Below, one piece after another: positions 43,540 through 52,933 of a DNA stretch of 64,000 nt (positions within the stretch are counted from its first letter, which is position 1; each line of letters begins with the position of its first letter). A program made the translations under genes and the position numbers. The stretch is from the NCBI RefSeq assembly GCF_001510655.1, contig NZ_LMVC01000002.1:1214379-1278378 (forward strand), given 5' to 3'. Source of the DNA: Fictibacillus sp. FJAT-27399. Its GTDB lineage: Bacteria; Bacillota; Bacilli; Bacillales; Fictibacillaceae. Below the pieces are notes generated by a model. It had not been told where the DNA came from and made no database searches. It was given only the letters and a program-made list of their open reading frames with translations.

Positions 43540-45225
43540 ATGTCCAGGTCGTACAGGCTGACCGTTTCCGCTGCACTCTTGTTATTTTTGATCATTGGGA
43601 TAGTTACACCAGCAGAGGCACAATCAAATCCAAACGGAGGAGGTTATTGGCTTCAAAGCGGTAAAGAGAAGATGAAACAGGCAACAATGCTCATGAAGGA
43701 AGGGAAATCTGTAGAAAGGTATAGCGAGGAAACGATTCAGGAAAAAACTCTAAAAAGAGTTCAGACGTTAGGAGATCTAAGAAAAGAAGACAAGCAAAGC
43801 AACTCGGCATATGAATCAAAGATGGGACCGCCAACGTTTACTGCGTTGGGCTGGGAGCCGCCGGCATTTGATTATGATCATATCAGTACTGTAGAAGAGT
43901 GCCGAGACAACCCATCCAGCAGCTCAAAAACAGGCTATATAAAAAATCATTATTCTTTCTGTTGGTCCCATGTGGCTACTTACCAGATACCAAGGTCATG
44001 CCGCTTTGGTTTCTGCTCATATGACGGTGTGCAAATTCAGTTTACAGAAATCGGATACGGATCCAATCAGAGTCGGAAAATGAGAGTATATTACAGCATT
44101 GATGATATTCTTGTTACCAATCCTTCGTTAAACGGTGCCAAACTGAAAATTGATCTAGTTTGTCAGGCTAAAATCAATGCAGGTGACTGCAAACCCGATT
44201 CTAAGACTCCTGCCATAGAACGTACCATTGCCCAGTGGAAAAACACAAACTTTGGTTTGAAAACATTCCTTTCAAATGCTCCTCCTGCCAGTGAATATAA
44301 CCCTGATCAGCTCGGGTATATGGATTTCTGGCCCAAACTCACCATTAAGCATGCACCTAAGAAGTTTACTAAAACCATTGATGGTATTAAACAGAGAGTT
44401 CGTTTTGATTCAGCAAAATACATGTTTGCTTTTCCAGACCAGCATTTTTGGCAGGGAGCGATATTTAGTAAAACGGATGCCGTTTTAAATGTACCGATTA
44501 CCAAGGCGGAATTCGCTCCTCTAAAAGAAGCAGGTGAACATTGGAAGTTTGCGATGGATCATCCGGAGAAGACCAAACCTTATAAGTTAGGGAAAAAAAT
44601 ACCTGGAGCATTGGGAGACCGTCCTCTTACACGTATGTATACGAAAAGGCATCCCGAAGAATATGCAAAAAACAGGGCTAAGACTAGATCCGTATGCAAC
44701 AAGGAATTTAAGGATGAAGACCGGACAGGTAAAGAGTGCGATGAATTCCCATTTGCTTCCACTTGGGAAGGGTCATCAACAAATGGCCAGGATTGGTTTT
44801 CGGTCAAACTCATACCAAAGGAATCCAATAATGCGGCAGGAAGATGGCTTGCTGCCTGGTATGCCTATGACCGTATATTGGATGATGATCCGTTTTACGT
44901 ACAAGTAAAGGCTCCTGTAAAAGTGGGGACCATTTCATCATATGGTACTCCCAAGCCAGGACAGGACCATAGATCCAGCGATAACTTTTCCCTAAAAAAC
45001 ATACCTGCTTATACTAGCAAACTGAAATGGAAAGTCACCTCAGGTCCAAAAACTGCTCAGTTTGATGTGATGCATGATGACAACCTGGGTATTGATGAAA
45101 CCATTTTTAATCATTTGAGCGACGGGTCTACAACAGATATAAAAACTACGAAAGACATCTACATTGCAAACCCGGAAAAATCAAATGGGAAAGAATTTAC
45201 CGTTGAAATATATGCCATTCCTTAA
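43540..45225 (+). CDS. secreted NucA/NucB-type deoxyribonuclease with long N-terminal region
   Basis: Exported protein of 561 residues. Signal peptide to about residue 28 (cut near AEAQS). Residues 30-380 are not recognised: a charged start, then Cys-rich strands (STVEECRDN, FCWSHV, RSCRFGFCSYDG). Residues about 382-455 match the DNase NucA/NucB domain: SVCNKEF, CDEFPFASTWEG, NNAAGRWLAAWY and RILDDDPFYVQV, where the Asp-Glu and Asn-Gly residues are the catalytic/metal region of NucB. The last 100 residues are again unassigned. ATG 43540 after GAGGAGGTAATG. Larger than NucB (about 140 residues), so the extra parts may bind the wall, an inhibitor or a target cell. A repeat copy lies directly downstream. 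Confidence 0.75.
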   Translation: MSRSYRLTVSAALLLFLIIGIVTPAEAQSNPNGGGYWLQSGKEKMKQATMLMKEGKSVERYSEETIQEKTLKRVQTLGDLRKEDKQSNSAYESKMGPPTFTALGWEPPAFDYDHISTVEECRDNPSSSSKTGYIKNHYSFCWSHVATYQIPRSCRFGFCSYDGVQIQFTEIGYGSNQSRKMRVYYSIDDILVTNPSLNGAKLKIDLVCQAKINAGDCKPDSKTPAIERTIAQWKNTNFGLKTFLSNAPPASEYNPDQLGYMDFWPKLTIKHAPKKFTKTIDGIKQRVRFDSAKYMFAFPDQHFWQGAIFSKTDAVLNVPITKAEFAPLKEAGEHWKFAMDHPEKTKPYKLGKKIPGALGDRPLTRMYTKRHPEEYAKNRAKTRSVCNKEFKDEDRTGKECDEFPFASTWEGSSTNGQDWFSVKLIPKESNNAAGRWLAAWYAYDRILDDDPFYVQVKAPVKVGTISSYGTPKPGQDHRSSDNFSLKNIPAYTSKLKWKVTSGPKTAQFDVMHDDNLGIDETIFNHLSDGSTTDIKTTKDIYIANPEKSNGKEFTVEIYAIP

Positions 45226-45238
45226 AGCACACGCTGAA

Positions 45239-45468
45239 GGGGCTGTCCAAGAAGTCTGTAAGCTGTTGATTTCCGTTCCAGGCTGCTCGCTTTCCGCGGG
45301 GCGTGCGGTGAGCCTCTTGGTGCAAGCACCGGCGGGAGTCTCACCTGTCACGCTAGTCCCGCAGGAGTCTCGCATCTTCCACTTCAATTAACTTTTCATT
45401 GAAGATTTTTCAAGCCAAAAAGGGGCTGCCTGAAGGTCAATTTTCGACTTTCAGGACAGCCCCTTTTC
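45239..45468. repeat. repeat family A, copy 2, with terminator end
   Basis: Shares the core (GTTGATTTCCGTTCCAGGCT, CTTTCCGCGGGGCGTGCG, CACCTGTCACGCTAGTCCC, AGGAGTCTCGCATCTTCCAC) with copies 1 and 3 but is shorter and has different ends: GGGGCTGTCC at 45239-45248 and GGACAGCCCC at 45454-45463 form a perfect 10-bp terminal inverted repeat. Its right end (45418-45438 pairing with 45446-45467, then T) is an intrinsic terminator serving the nuclease gene. The next 220 bases up to the PucR gene show nothing else clear. Confidence 0.75.
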
Positions 45469-45691
45469 TATTTCAAAAGATCGACCTTCTCTAGTTTCTT
45501 TACATGGGGCAACATAGGATTCAATATTTCAGTCCACACTGGCTGCAGTTGCACACTTACGTATGACAACGACTTGTATGATAATTTTGAAATGGATAAT
45601 CATTAGCCCAAACGGCTTCGCCTGTTGTACAATAAAAGAGTGAAAAATAAAAGAATTCTGACAGAAATGAGGTGCCGGTATCGTTCTTCAT

Positions 45692-47248
45692 TTGAAAATT
45701 ACTGTGAATGATGTACTGGAGAGAACAACCTTCTCTAAAGCGAAAGTGGCTGCCGGCAGCAAAGGGCTGAACCGTCTCGTCAAATGGGTTCACGTGATGG
45801 AGGTCGCTCAGATCGGAAATCTCCTCAACGGAAACGAGCTAATTCTTTCGACAGGTATGGCATGGAAAGACAACGAACAAGCCTTTCTTTCCTTTGTGCT
45901 GGAACTTATTGAGCTGAATGTTTCTGGTTTATGCATCGAGCTTGGAACTCAACTGTCGGCTGTGCCGGCATCGGTTCTTGAAGCTGCTGAAAATCACGGG
46001 CTTCCCATCATATTGTTTGAAGAAGAAGTCCGTTTCATCGATATTACCCAGGACTTGCATACTTATCTCATCCAGCAGCATTTTAAGATGATCACAGAGC
46101 TTGAGAGTTTTTCACAAGCGCTGAATCAGCTGCTGCTGAGCTCAAAACCACAGGAAAATATACTTAAACTTCTCCACCAATCCGTCAAGATGCAGGTGGT
46201 TTTTATACACAGCCAGAAAAACGTGACACTGTTCCCTGCCGTGGATTCTCCAGAGCAGGAAGAATGGCTGGATTTTATTGAAAAAAACCAGGAAAGCTCC
46301 TCTGTGGTAAGGCAGCCGATCCAGGCACTTGACCATCTATTCGCAGAGCTGATTCTCTGTTCGAAAGACCAGCCGATTACTGATCTGCACATCCTCCTGG
46401 CAGACCGGACGGCTACAGCCCTTGCCAACCAGCTGCTCCGGGAGATGTATACCGCTGAAAAAAAGAGAGCGGAAGAAAACAGCTGGATGCAAGAGTGGCT
46501 GGAGGGACGCCACCGTGACGAGGAGATCGAAAAGCATCTCGTATATTTGGGAATGAAAGGCCGGCATCAAGGGGCGTCTGTTTTTTGTGTTGAATTGGAA
46601 AACGGAGAGGCCGGTTTTACTGAAACACAATATCCGTACATACAGATTGTTATCCGGTCCATTTTCGAACCACTCGGTTTTTATATCCTGCCCTATGTAA
46701 AAAGCGACCATCTTATCTTTATCCTCATTAATCTTAGGGATGCTTCTTCATACAAAGAAAGGGTGCGCAAAGGAATCCATCTGGCAAGGGAAAATCAGAA
46801 TATTCCTTTGCTATTTATGGCGGTCGGTAAATGGATAAGCAGACTAAGTGCACTGGATAAAAGCTATGATACAGCTCAGAAGGCGTTAATGCTTCAAACC
46901 AAACTTGCAAAAGGAAAAATCAGTCCGCTTTATGACGATCTCCACATGTACCGCCTGATTTCCATGATTCAGGACAATCAAGAGCTCGATGATTTTATTC
47001 AAGATTATCTCAAGCCTGTGATTGAATATGACACAAAGAATAATACAAGACTTCTGAACACACTGAAGGTATTTTTAATGTGCAACGGTTCCAAGCAAGA
47101 AACAGCCGGCCATCTTTTTATTGTCAGGCAGACCTTGTACCACAGGATTAAGCAGCTGGAGGAATTGCTGGGCAAAGATTTTATGGAACCCGGAAAGCGC
47201 CAAGCCCTTGAATTTGCCGCGATGGCTCATGAATATATGGAACTGTAG
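45692..47248 (+). CDS. PucR-family transcriptional regulator
   Basis: 518-residue activator. N-terminal PucR domain (ITVNDVLERTTFSKAKVAAG, GNELILSTGMAW, ESVLEAAENHG-like helix, GLPIILFEEEVRFIDITQDL), central GGDEF-like/CdaR region, and C-terminal HTH (CNGSKQETAGHLFIVRQTLY then HRIKQLEELLGKDF). The only standard start is TTG 45692, but the ribosome site GAGGTG (45669-45674) is 17 bases away, so an ATC or GTT start at 45680-45685 is possible. Upstream in-frame stop at 45668. Sits next to mmsA and the aminotransferase and probably activates them. Confidence 0.85.
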   Translation: MKITVNDVLERTTFSKAKVAAGSKGLNRLVKWVHVMEVAQIGNLLNGNELILSTGMAWKDNEQAFLSFVLELIELNVSGLCIELGTQLSAVPASVLEAAENHGLPIILFEEEVRFIDITQDLHTYLIQQHFKMITELESFSQALNQLLLSSKPQENILKLLHQSVKMQVVFIHSQKNVTLFPAVDSPEQEEWLDFIEKNQESSSVVRQPIQALDHLFAELILCSKDQPITDLHILLADRTATALANQLLREMYTAEKKRAEENSWMQEWLEGRHRDEEIEKHLVYLGMKGRHQGASVFCVELENGEAGFTETQYPYIQIVIRSIFEPLGFYILPYVKSDHLIFILINLRDASSYKERVRKGIHLARENQNIPLLFMAVGKWISRLSALDKSYDTAQKALMLQTKLAKGKISPLYDDLHMYRLISMIQDNQELDDFIQDYLKPVIEYDTKNNTRLLNTLKVFLMCNGSKQETAGHLFIVRQTLYHRIKQLEELLGKDFMEPGKRQALEFAAMAHEYMEL

Positions 47249-47275
47249 AGGCTGAACCTATATCAGTCTCTTTTT
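47247..47275 (+). terminator. intrinsic terminator after pucR-like gene
   Basis: AGAGGCTGA/TCAGTCTCT (47247-47255, 47263-47271) and T run. Confidence 0.7.
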
Positions 47276-47325
47276 ATTTACCATTATGTACACCAATTAC
47301 GGGAAACCATTTTACGTTATGTCTA

Positions 47326-47354
47326 ATGAAAGTTGTGTATTATACAGATATAAT
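47326..47354 (+). promoter_or_regulatory. promoter of the mmsA operon
   Basis: ATGAAA (47326-47331), 17 bases, TATAAT (47349-47354). The weak -35 fits dependence on the PucR-type activator. Confidence 0.55.
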
Positions 47355-47404
47355 AGAATTGGAAAGTTTAGAATATTTTAAAAATTGTTACGGGAGGTAA
47401 TTTT

Positions 47405-48868
47405 ATGACAGTGTTGACAAATAAAGCTCAAACGCTAAAAAATTTCGTAAATGGCCAGTGGGTGGATTCATCGGCCTCTGAATTTCTCGATGTGCCCAAC
47501 CCGGCTACGGGTGAAGTTCTTGCGAGCGTGCCAATCTCGACGAAGGAAGAGGTAGGACAGGCAGTGCAGGCAGCGAAAGAAGCGTTTAAAACTTGGAAGA
47601 AGGTTCCCGTGCCAAAGCGTGCCCGAGTATTATTTAAATACCAGCAGCTGTTAACAGAAAACCACGACAAGCTTGCACAGCTTGTCGTTATGGAAAACGG
47701 CAAAAGCTATAAAGAAGCCTATGGGGAAGTACTTCGCGGCATTGAATGTGTTGAGTTTGCCTGTGGAGCTCCATCCCTTATGATGGGTGAGTCCCTTGGC
47801 AGTATCGCTGAAGACATTGATTCAGAAATGTTTAGATATCCGCTCGGTGTTGTAGGAGGCATAACACCTTTTAACTTCCCGATGATGGTGCCATGCTGGA
47901 TGTTTCCGCTGGCGATCGCATGCGGAAACACGTTTGTACTGAAGCCTTCTGAAAGAACACCAATTCTTGCTAACCGTCTTGCAGAGCTATTGGCAGAAGC
48001 AGGATTGCCAGAAGGAGTCTTCAATATTGTCCATGGTGCCCACGATGTCGTTAACGGACTGATTGAGCACGAAGATGTGAAAGCGGTTTCGTTCGTCGGC
48101 TCTCAGCCAGTGGCGAAGTACGTCTATGAAAAAGCAGCAGCTAAAGGAAAAAGAGTTCAGGCATTATCAGGGGCAAAGAATCATCATATCGTCTTGCCGG
48201 ATGCTGATCTGGATAAAGCGGTCCAGAACGTCCTAAGTTCCTCGTTCGGAAGTGCTGGCCAGCGTTGTATGGCGTGCAGCGCTGTCGTATTAGTCGGCCA
48301 TCAGGATACCTTTGTTCAAGCATTAAAGGATAAAGCGGATGAAATGAAAATGGGATATGGCATGGATGAGGATGTTCTGCTGACACCGATCATCCGTCAG
48401 AGCCACCGTGAAAAAGTATTGGGCTTAATCGAAAAAGGCAAGGAAGAAGGCGCTGTATTAGTGCGGGACGGAAGAGAAGATATGGGCGACCATGCTGACG
48501 GAACATTTCTTGGGGCAACGATTTTTGACCAGGTAACACCTGATATGATGATTGCTCGGGAAGAGTTGTTTGCTCCGGTTCTCAGTATTCTTAGGGCTGC
48601 CGATTTGGATGAGGCGCTTGAAATTGTCAACACATCAAGGTTTGGAAACTCAGCTACCCTCTATTCACAGGATGCAAAAGCTGTGCGCCAATTCCGTGAA
48701 GAAGCTGAGCCTGGCATGCTTGGCGTTAATGTTGGTGTGCCAGCTCCAATGGCATTCTTTCCGTTTTCCGGGGCAAAGGATTCGTTCTATGGAGATCTGC
48801 ATGCGAACGGTAAGGACGGCCTAAACTTTTTTACAAAGAAAAAAATGATCACTTCCCGTTTTGTTTAA
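47405..48868 (+). CDS. mmsA: methylmalonate/malonate-semialdehyde dehydrogenase (acylating)
   Basis: CoA-dependent aldehyde dehydrogenase, 487 residues, turning malonate semialdehyde to acetyl-CoA and CO2 (or methylmalonate semialdehyde to propionyl-CoA). Seen: [45 protein letters not shown], and the catalytic [11 protein letters not shown] with its Cys, as in IolA/MmsA. ATG 47405 with GGGAGG 8 bases upstream. 19 bases before the aminotransferase gene. Confidence 0.93.
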   Translation: MTVLTNKAQTLKNFVNGQWVDSSASEFLDVPNPATGEVLASVPISTKEEVGQAVQAAKEAFKTWKKVPVPKRARVLFKYQQLLTENHDKLAQLVVMENGKSYKEAYGEVLRGIECVEFACGAPSLMMGESLGSIAEDIDSEMFRYPLGVVGGITPFNFPMMVPCWMFPLAIACGNTFVLKPSERTPILANRLAELLAEAGLPEGVFNIVHGAHDVVNGLIEHEDVKAVSFVGSQPVAKYVYEKAAAKGKRVQALSGAKNHHIVLPDADLDKAVQNVLSSSFGSAGQRCMACSAVVLVGHQDTFVQALKDKADEMKMGYGMDEDVLLTPIIRQSHREKVLGLIEKGKEEGAVLVRDGREDMGDHADGTFLGATIFDQVTPDMMIAREELFAPVLSILRAADLDEALEIVNTSRFGNSATLYSQDAKAVRQFREEAEPGMLGVNVGVPAPMAFFPFSGAKDSFYGDLHANGKDGLNFFTKKKMITSRFV

Positions 48869-48887
48869 TTTGAGAGGAGAGACTGTG

Positions 48888-50231
48888 ATGCAAACCGAGC
48901 AAAGGGATCTTCTTCAGCAAAAAGATGAACAGTACATCTGGCATTCTATGAAACGGTATAACCCTTCTACCATGGTCGTGAAATCAGCAGACGGATCATG
49001 GATTACAGACAATGAAGGCAAAAAATATCTGGATGGAATGGCAGGTCTGTGGTCAGTCAATGTGGGATACGGGAGAAAAGAGCTGGCCGAAGCCGCTTAC
49101 AGCCAATTAAAAGAGCTGCCTTATTACCCCCTGACACAAAGCCACCAGCCAGCCATAGAATTAGGTGAAAAACTGAATCAATGGCTTGGCGGTGACTATG
49201 TTATTTTTTTCTCAAACAGCGGATCAGAAGCAAATGAGACAGCCTTTAAGATCGCAAGGCAGTACCATCAGCAGAAGGGCGAGCAAGGACGCTGTAAATT
49301 CATTGCCCGCTACCGAGGATATCATGGCAACTCCATGGGTGCTCTTGCGGCAACCGGGCAGGCGCAGCGTAAGTACAAATACGAACCGCTCGGACAGGGC
49401 TTTCTCCATGTTGCTCCACCTGATAGTTACCGGTTCCCTGATTATCATAATGCCGAGTCCTACAGTGAAGAATGTGCTTCTGAGATTGACCGGGTGATGA
49501 CATGGGAGCTTTCGGAAACCATTGCGGGTGTCATTATGGAACCGATCATTACTGGGGGCGGTGTCCTCATCCCGCATGATTCCTATATGAAAAAAGTAAA
49601 AGAAATCTGTGAAAAACACGGTGCCCTGCTCATCTCTGATGAAGTCATCAACGGTTTTGGACGGACGGGTAAGGCGTTCGGTTTCATGAATTACGGCGTG
49701 CAGCCTGATATTGTGACCATGGCAAAAGGGATTACAAGTTCTTACTTGCCGCTGTCTGCAACAGCTGTAAAACGTGAGATCTACGAGGCATTTAAAGGAG
49801 ACGGAGAGTATGATCACTTCCGCCACGTCAATACGTTTGGAGGAAATCCGGCTTGCTGTGCAGTCGCCCTGAAAAACCTTGAGATCATGGAAAACGAAAA
49901 TCTGATCGACCGCTCCAGAGAGAAGGGAGCAGAGCTATTAAAGGAGCTGTCTGAACTTGAAGCACATCCTTATGTTGGAAACGTCCGAGGGAAGGGACTG
50001 CTGTTCGGCATAGAGCTTGTTCAGGATAAAAGAACGAAAGTACCGCTGTCAGTAGACCAGGTTAACGGAGTCATCAGTGCATGCAAGGCGAAAGGACTCC
50101 TGATCGGCAAAAACGGAGACACGGTTGCGGGCTTTAATAATGTGCTTACTCTTGCTCCCCCTCTGAATATTACGGATGAGGATGCAGCCTTTCTTGTAAA
50201 AAGACTGAAAGAAGCCATCTTTACCCTTTAA
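48888..50231 (+). CDS. class III omega-amino acid:pyruvate aminotransferase
   Basis: PLP enzyme of 447 residues, resembling beta-alanine/taurine:pyruvate aminotransferases. Seen: GMAGLWSVNVGYGRKELAEA, FFSNSGSEANETAFKIARQY, RYRGYHGNSMGALAATGQ, LISDEVINGFGRTG (PLP Asp), and TMAKGITSSYLPLSA with the Schiff-base Lys. With MmsA it makes a short route: beta-alanine to malonate semialdehyde to acetyl-CoA. ATG 48888 after AGAGGAGAG. Confidence 0.88.
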   Translation: MQTEQRDLLQQKDEQYIWHSMKRYNPSTMVVKSADGSWITDNEGKKYLDGMAGLWSVNVGYGRKELAEAAYSQLKELPYYPLTQSHQPAIELGEKLNQWLGGDYVIFFSNSGSEANETAFKIARQYHQQKGEQGRCKFIARYRGYHGNSMGALAATGQAQRKYKYEPLGQGFLHVAPPDSYRFPDYHNAESYSEECASEIDRVMTWELSETIAGVIMEPIITGGGVLIPHDSYMKKVKEICEKHGALLISDEVINGFGRTGKAFGFMNYGVQPDIVTMAKGITSSYLPLSATAVKREIYEAFKGDGEYDHFRHVNTFGGNPACCAVALKNLEIMENENLIDRSREKGAELLKELSELEAHPYVGNVRGKGLLFGIELVQDKRTKVPLSVDQVNGVISACKAKGLLIGKNGDTVAGFNNVLTLAPPLNITDEDAAFLVKRLKEAIFTL

Positions 50232-50236
50232 ATTTG

Positions 50237-50520
50237 GCTGTTTTCGTAACCTTTGTTGCCCTTGGGAGTGGTTGATTTCCATTTCAGGCTGCTCCCTTTC
50301 CGCGGGGCGTGCGCTGAACCCCTCGGCGAAAGCGCCTGCGGGTTTCCCCTGTCACGCTCGTCCCGCAGGACAAGGAAGGCTTCGGCAGCGTTATATCGCA
50401 CGAAGAAAATGTGAAATTCATTTTCGAGGAGTCTCGCACCTTCCACTCCAATCAACTTGTCACTGAAGCTCTTTACAAAAATGTTCCCAAAGCAACAATC
50501 TTTTAGAAATGAGCCTTTTA
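50237..50520. repeat. repeat family A, copy 3 (MITE-like, 284 bp)
   Basis: Full-length partner of copy 1 in the same orientation: both begin GCTGTTTTCGTAA and end CAATCTTTTAGAAA...GAGC. Imperfect terminal inverted repeat TTTGTTGCCCTTGGGA and TTCCCAAAGCAACAAT. Its right end stops 10 bases before the MerR promoter. ORFs through it differ from those in copy 1. Confidence 0.8.
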
Positions 50521-50529
50521 AAAACAGGT

Positions 50530-50560
50530 TTGACATTGACGCTGCGTCAAGGTGTACATT
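50530..50560 (+). promoter_or_regulatory. MerR-type promoter with 19-bp spacer and dyad operator
   Basis: TTGACA (50530-50535) and TACATT (50555-50560) are 19 bases apart, the overlong spacing typical of MerR-controlled promoters. The spacer holds the perfect palindrome TTGACGC-T-GCGTCAA (50536-50550), the expected MerR operator. Confidence 0.85.
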
Positions 50561-50582
50561 TAGGATGTCAGGAGGTAATCAC

Positions 50583-51347
50583 ATGGAATATACGGTGCAA
50601 AAGCTGGGAAGACTGGCCGGAATCAGTACGAGAACACTAAGGTATTATGATGAGATTGGCATCCTTAAGCCGGCAAGGATCAATTCTTCAGGTTACCGGA
50701 TCTATGGCCAGCCGGAAGTCGACCGTCTGCAGCAGATTTTATTCTACCGGGAGCTTGGACTCAGTCTGGAAAAGATTAAGGAGATCATGACTGACCCTTC
50801 CTTTAACGGGACTGAGGCTCTTAAAGAACACCGTGAGAAGCTCCTTGACAAGAAAAAGCAATTGGAACTGCTTATTACGAATGTGGAAAAAACGATTGCT
50901 TCATCTGAAGGGAGAATGACGATGACAGATCAAGAAAAATTCGAAGGCTTTAAACAGAAGCTCATTGATGATAACGAGAAACAATACGGAAAAGAGATTC
51001 GTGAAAAATACGGTGATAATATGATTAATCAATCCAATGAAAAGCTGAAAAACATGACGAAGGAAAATCATGAGGAAGTAACTCATTTGGCGGACGAACT
51101 GAAGACCTCATTAGCTGAAGCCTTTAAAACAGGGGATCCTGCTGGAGATCTTGCCCAGAAGGCGGCAGAACTTCATAAGCAATGGCTCTGCTTTTACTGG
51201 AATGAATACAGCAAAGAAGCTCATGCAGGCCTGGCGCAAATGTACGTGGACGACGAACGGTTCAAACAGCACTATGACAAAGACCAGCTGGGGACTGCTG
51301 AGTTCTTGAGAGATGCGATTCACATTTATACGGGAGTAAAAAAATAA
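50583..51347 (+). CDS. MerR-family regulator with TipAS-type effector domain
   Basis: 254 residues. MerR winged helix at 1-70 (YTVQKLGRLAGISTRTLRYY then DEIGILKPARINSSGYRIYG), a coiled dimerisation helix at 75-115, and a C-terminal helical TipAS-like domain (LAEAFKTGDPAGDLAQKAAE then LHKQWLCFYWNEYSKEAHAG) as in Mta, SkgA and TipA, which bind drugs or peptides. ATG 50583 with AGGAGGTAATC upstream; the frame extends back into the repeat but without a start signal. Autoregulated through the operator just upstream. No efflux gene is next to it. Confidence 0.88.
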   Translation: MEYTVQKLGRLAGISTRTLRYYDEIGILKPARINSSGYRIYGQPEVDRLQQILFYRELGLSLEKIKEIMTDPSFNGTEALKEHREKLLDKKKQLELLITNVEKTIASSEGRMTMTDQEKFEGFKQKLIDDNEKQYGKEIREKYGDNMINQSNEKLKNMTKENHEEVTHLADELKTSLAEAFKTGDPAGDLAQKAAELHKQWLCFYWNEYSKEAHAGLAQMYVDDERFKQHYDKDQLGTAEFLRDAIHIYTGVKK

Positions 51348-51350
51348 GGA

Positions 51351-51386
51351 AACAGCCCATCTGCACGGTTCAGATGGGCTGTTTTT
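51351..51386 (+). terminator. intrinsic terminator after merR-like gene
   Basis: 13-bp perfect stem 51351-51363/51371-51383 and T run. Confidence 0.88.
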
Positions 51387-51558
51387 TATATGCCAGAATG
51401 GCCTTGGAGGAGTTCAATATTCTTGATGTAAAGTATTTATATCCTTTAACAATTAAAACAAAAACAAATGCAATAAACTACTGCCGTTATAATTAAGCAT
51501 TAAAATAGGATAATAAAGGGTAATACATAATCACCATTTGCTGAAAGGAAGGCCAAAT

Positions 51559-52911
51559 ATGACAGATCGAAATCGCAGGAAGCGCTTTGCATTGACTCCT
51601 CCTAAAATACTGGTATTAGGCTTTGCCGCTATCATTTTGGCCGGAGCTTTTCTCCTTTGCTTGCCTGAAGCAACTCGTAACGGACAGGGAATGTCTTTTC
51701 TTAACGCCTTTTTCACCTCAACTTCAGCAACGTGTGTCACGGGGCTGATCGTCGTGGATACCGGAGATACCTTTACCGTTTTTGGACAAATGGTTATACT
51801 CTCTCTCATTCAAATTGGCGGTCTTGGATTTATGACGTTCTCCACCTTTTTTGCACTAATCGTCGGCCGGAGAATTTCGTTTCGTGAACGTCTTCTTCTG
51901 CAGGAAGCGTTAAATAATTCCTCCACCCAAGGCATTGTAAAAATGGCGAAAACCATTGTTCTGTTTACGTTTGTTTCGGAACTGCTTGGCTCCATCTTGC
52001 TTTCATTCCGCTTTGCCATGGACATGCCAGTTAAGAAAGCCATTTATTTTGGCATCTTTCATTCCGTTTCTAATTTTAATAATGCCGGCTTTGATATTAT
52101 GGGAGGATTTAAGAGTTTGACGGATTATAAAGAAGACCCCGTCGTTACGCTGACAATCGGGATCCTTATAATTCTAGGAGGAATTGGATTTATAGTTGTC
52201 AGTGACCTTATCGAACATCGGAAAAAACTAAAAAATATTTCTTTACATACAAAGGTCGTGCTTTCCACGACCGCTATCCTGCTTGTGGCCGGCACTGTTC
52301 TTGTCTTCCTGTTGGAGATGCATAACAGCAAGACCCTTCAGCCTCTATCTCCTTCTGGTAAGCTCCTCGCTTCCTTTTATCAAGCAGTAACTCCAAGGAC
52401 GGCCGGTTCCAATACTCTGAACATTCCGGACCTGGCTCATCCTACTCTGTTGCTAACTATTATTCTTATGTTTATCGGGGCTTCACCAGGATCAACCGGC
52501 GGCGGGATCAAGACTACGACATTTGTGACATTGTTTGGAGCGGCCTGGTCACAGATCAAAGGAAAAGAGGATGTGGTGTTCTTTAAACAGCGGATTATTC
52601 CGACCATGATCTATAAAGCATTGACCGTTATTTTAAGTGCATTGATTCTTGTTATTGTGGTGACGATGTTGCTCTCGATCACAGAACAGGAAAACAACTT
52701 TTTGAAAATCCTGTTTGAGGCGGTCTCTGCATTCGGAACGGTGGGATTGTCCATGGGACTTACACCCGATCTTTCTTCGTTCGGCAAAATTATTATTGCA
52801 CTAACGATGTTTATCGGTAGGCTGGGACCTCTGACCGTGGCCATCGCTTTGGCTAAACAAAATGAAAAAGAACTCTATCGCTATCCAAAAGGAAAATATT
52901 TGATCGGCTAA
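51559..52911 (+). CDS. Ktr potassium transporter, membrane subunit (KtrB/KtrD)
   Basis: TrkH/KtrB-family potassium (sodium-dependent) channel-transporter, 450 residues, four membrane-pore-membrane repeats. Selectivity loops: TSATCVTGL, SVSNFNNAGFD, VTPRTAGSNT and SAFGTVGLSMG, each with the conserved Gly; the gating loop GASPGSTGGGIKTTTF is intact. ATG 51559 after AAAGGAAGG. The gating subunit gene follows 22 bases later, the reverse of the B. subtilis ktrA-ktrB order. No c-di-AMP riboswitch was seen upstream. Confidence 0.92.
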   Translation: MTDRNRRKRFALTPPKILVLGFAAIILAGAFLLCLPEATRNGQGMSFLNAFFTSTSATCVTGLIVVDTGDTFTVFGQMVILSLIQIGGLGFMTFSTFFALIVGRRISFRERLLLQEALNNSSTQGIVKMAKTIVLFTFVSELLGSILLSFRFAMDMPVKKAIYFGIFHSVSNFNNAGFDIMGGFKSLTDYKEDPVVTLTIGILIILGGIGFIVVSDLIEHRKKLKNISLHTKVVLSTTAILLVAGTVLVFLLEMHNSKTLQPLSPSGKLLASFYQAVTPRTAGSNTLNIPDLAHPTLLLTIILMFIGASPGSTGGGIKTTTFVTLFGAAWSQIKGKEDVVFFKQRIIPTMIYKALTVILSALILVIVVTMLLSITEQENNFLKILFEAVSAFGTVGLSMGLTPDLSSFGKIIIALTMFIGRLGPLTVAIALAKQNEKELYRYPKGKYLIG

Positions 52912-52933
52912 AATGAAGGAGAGAAAACAGAGC

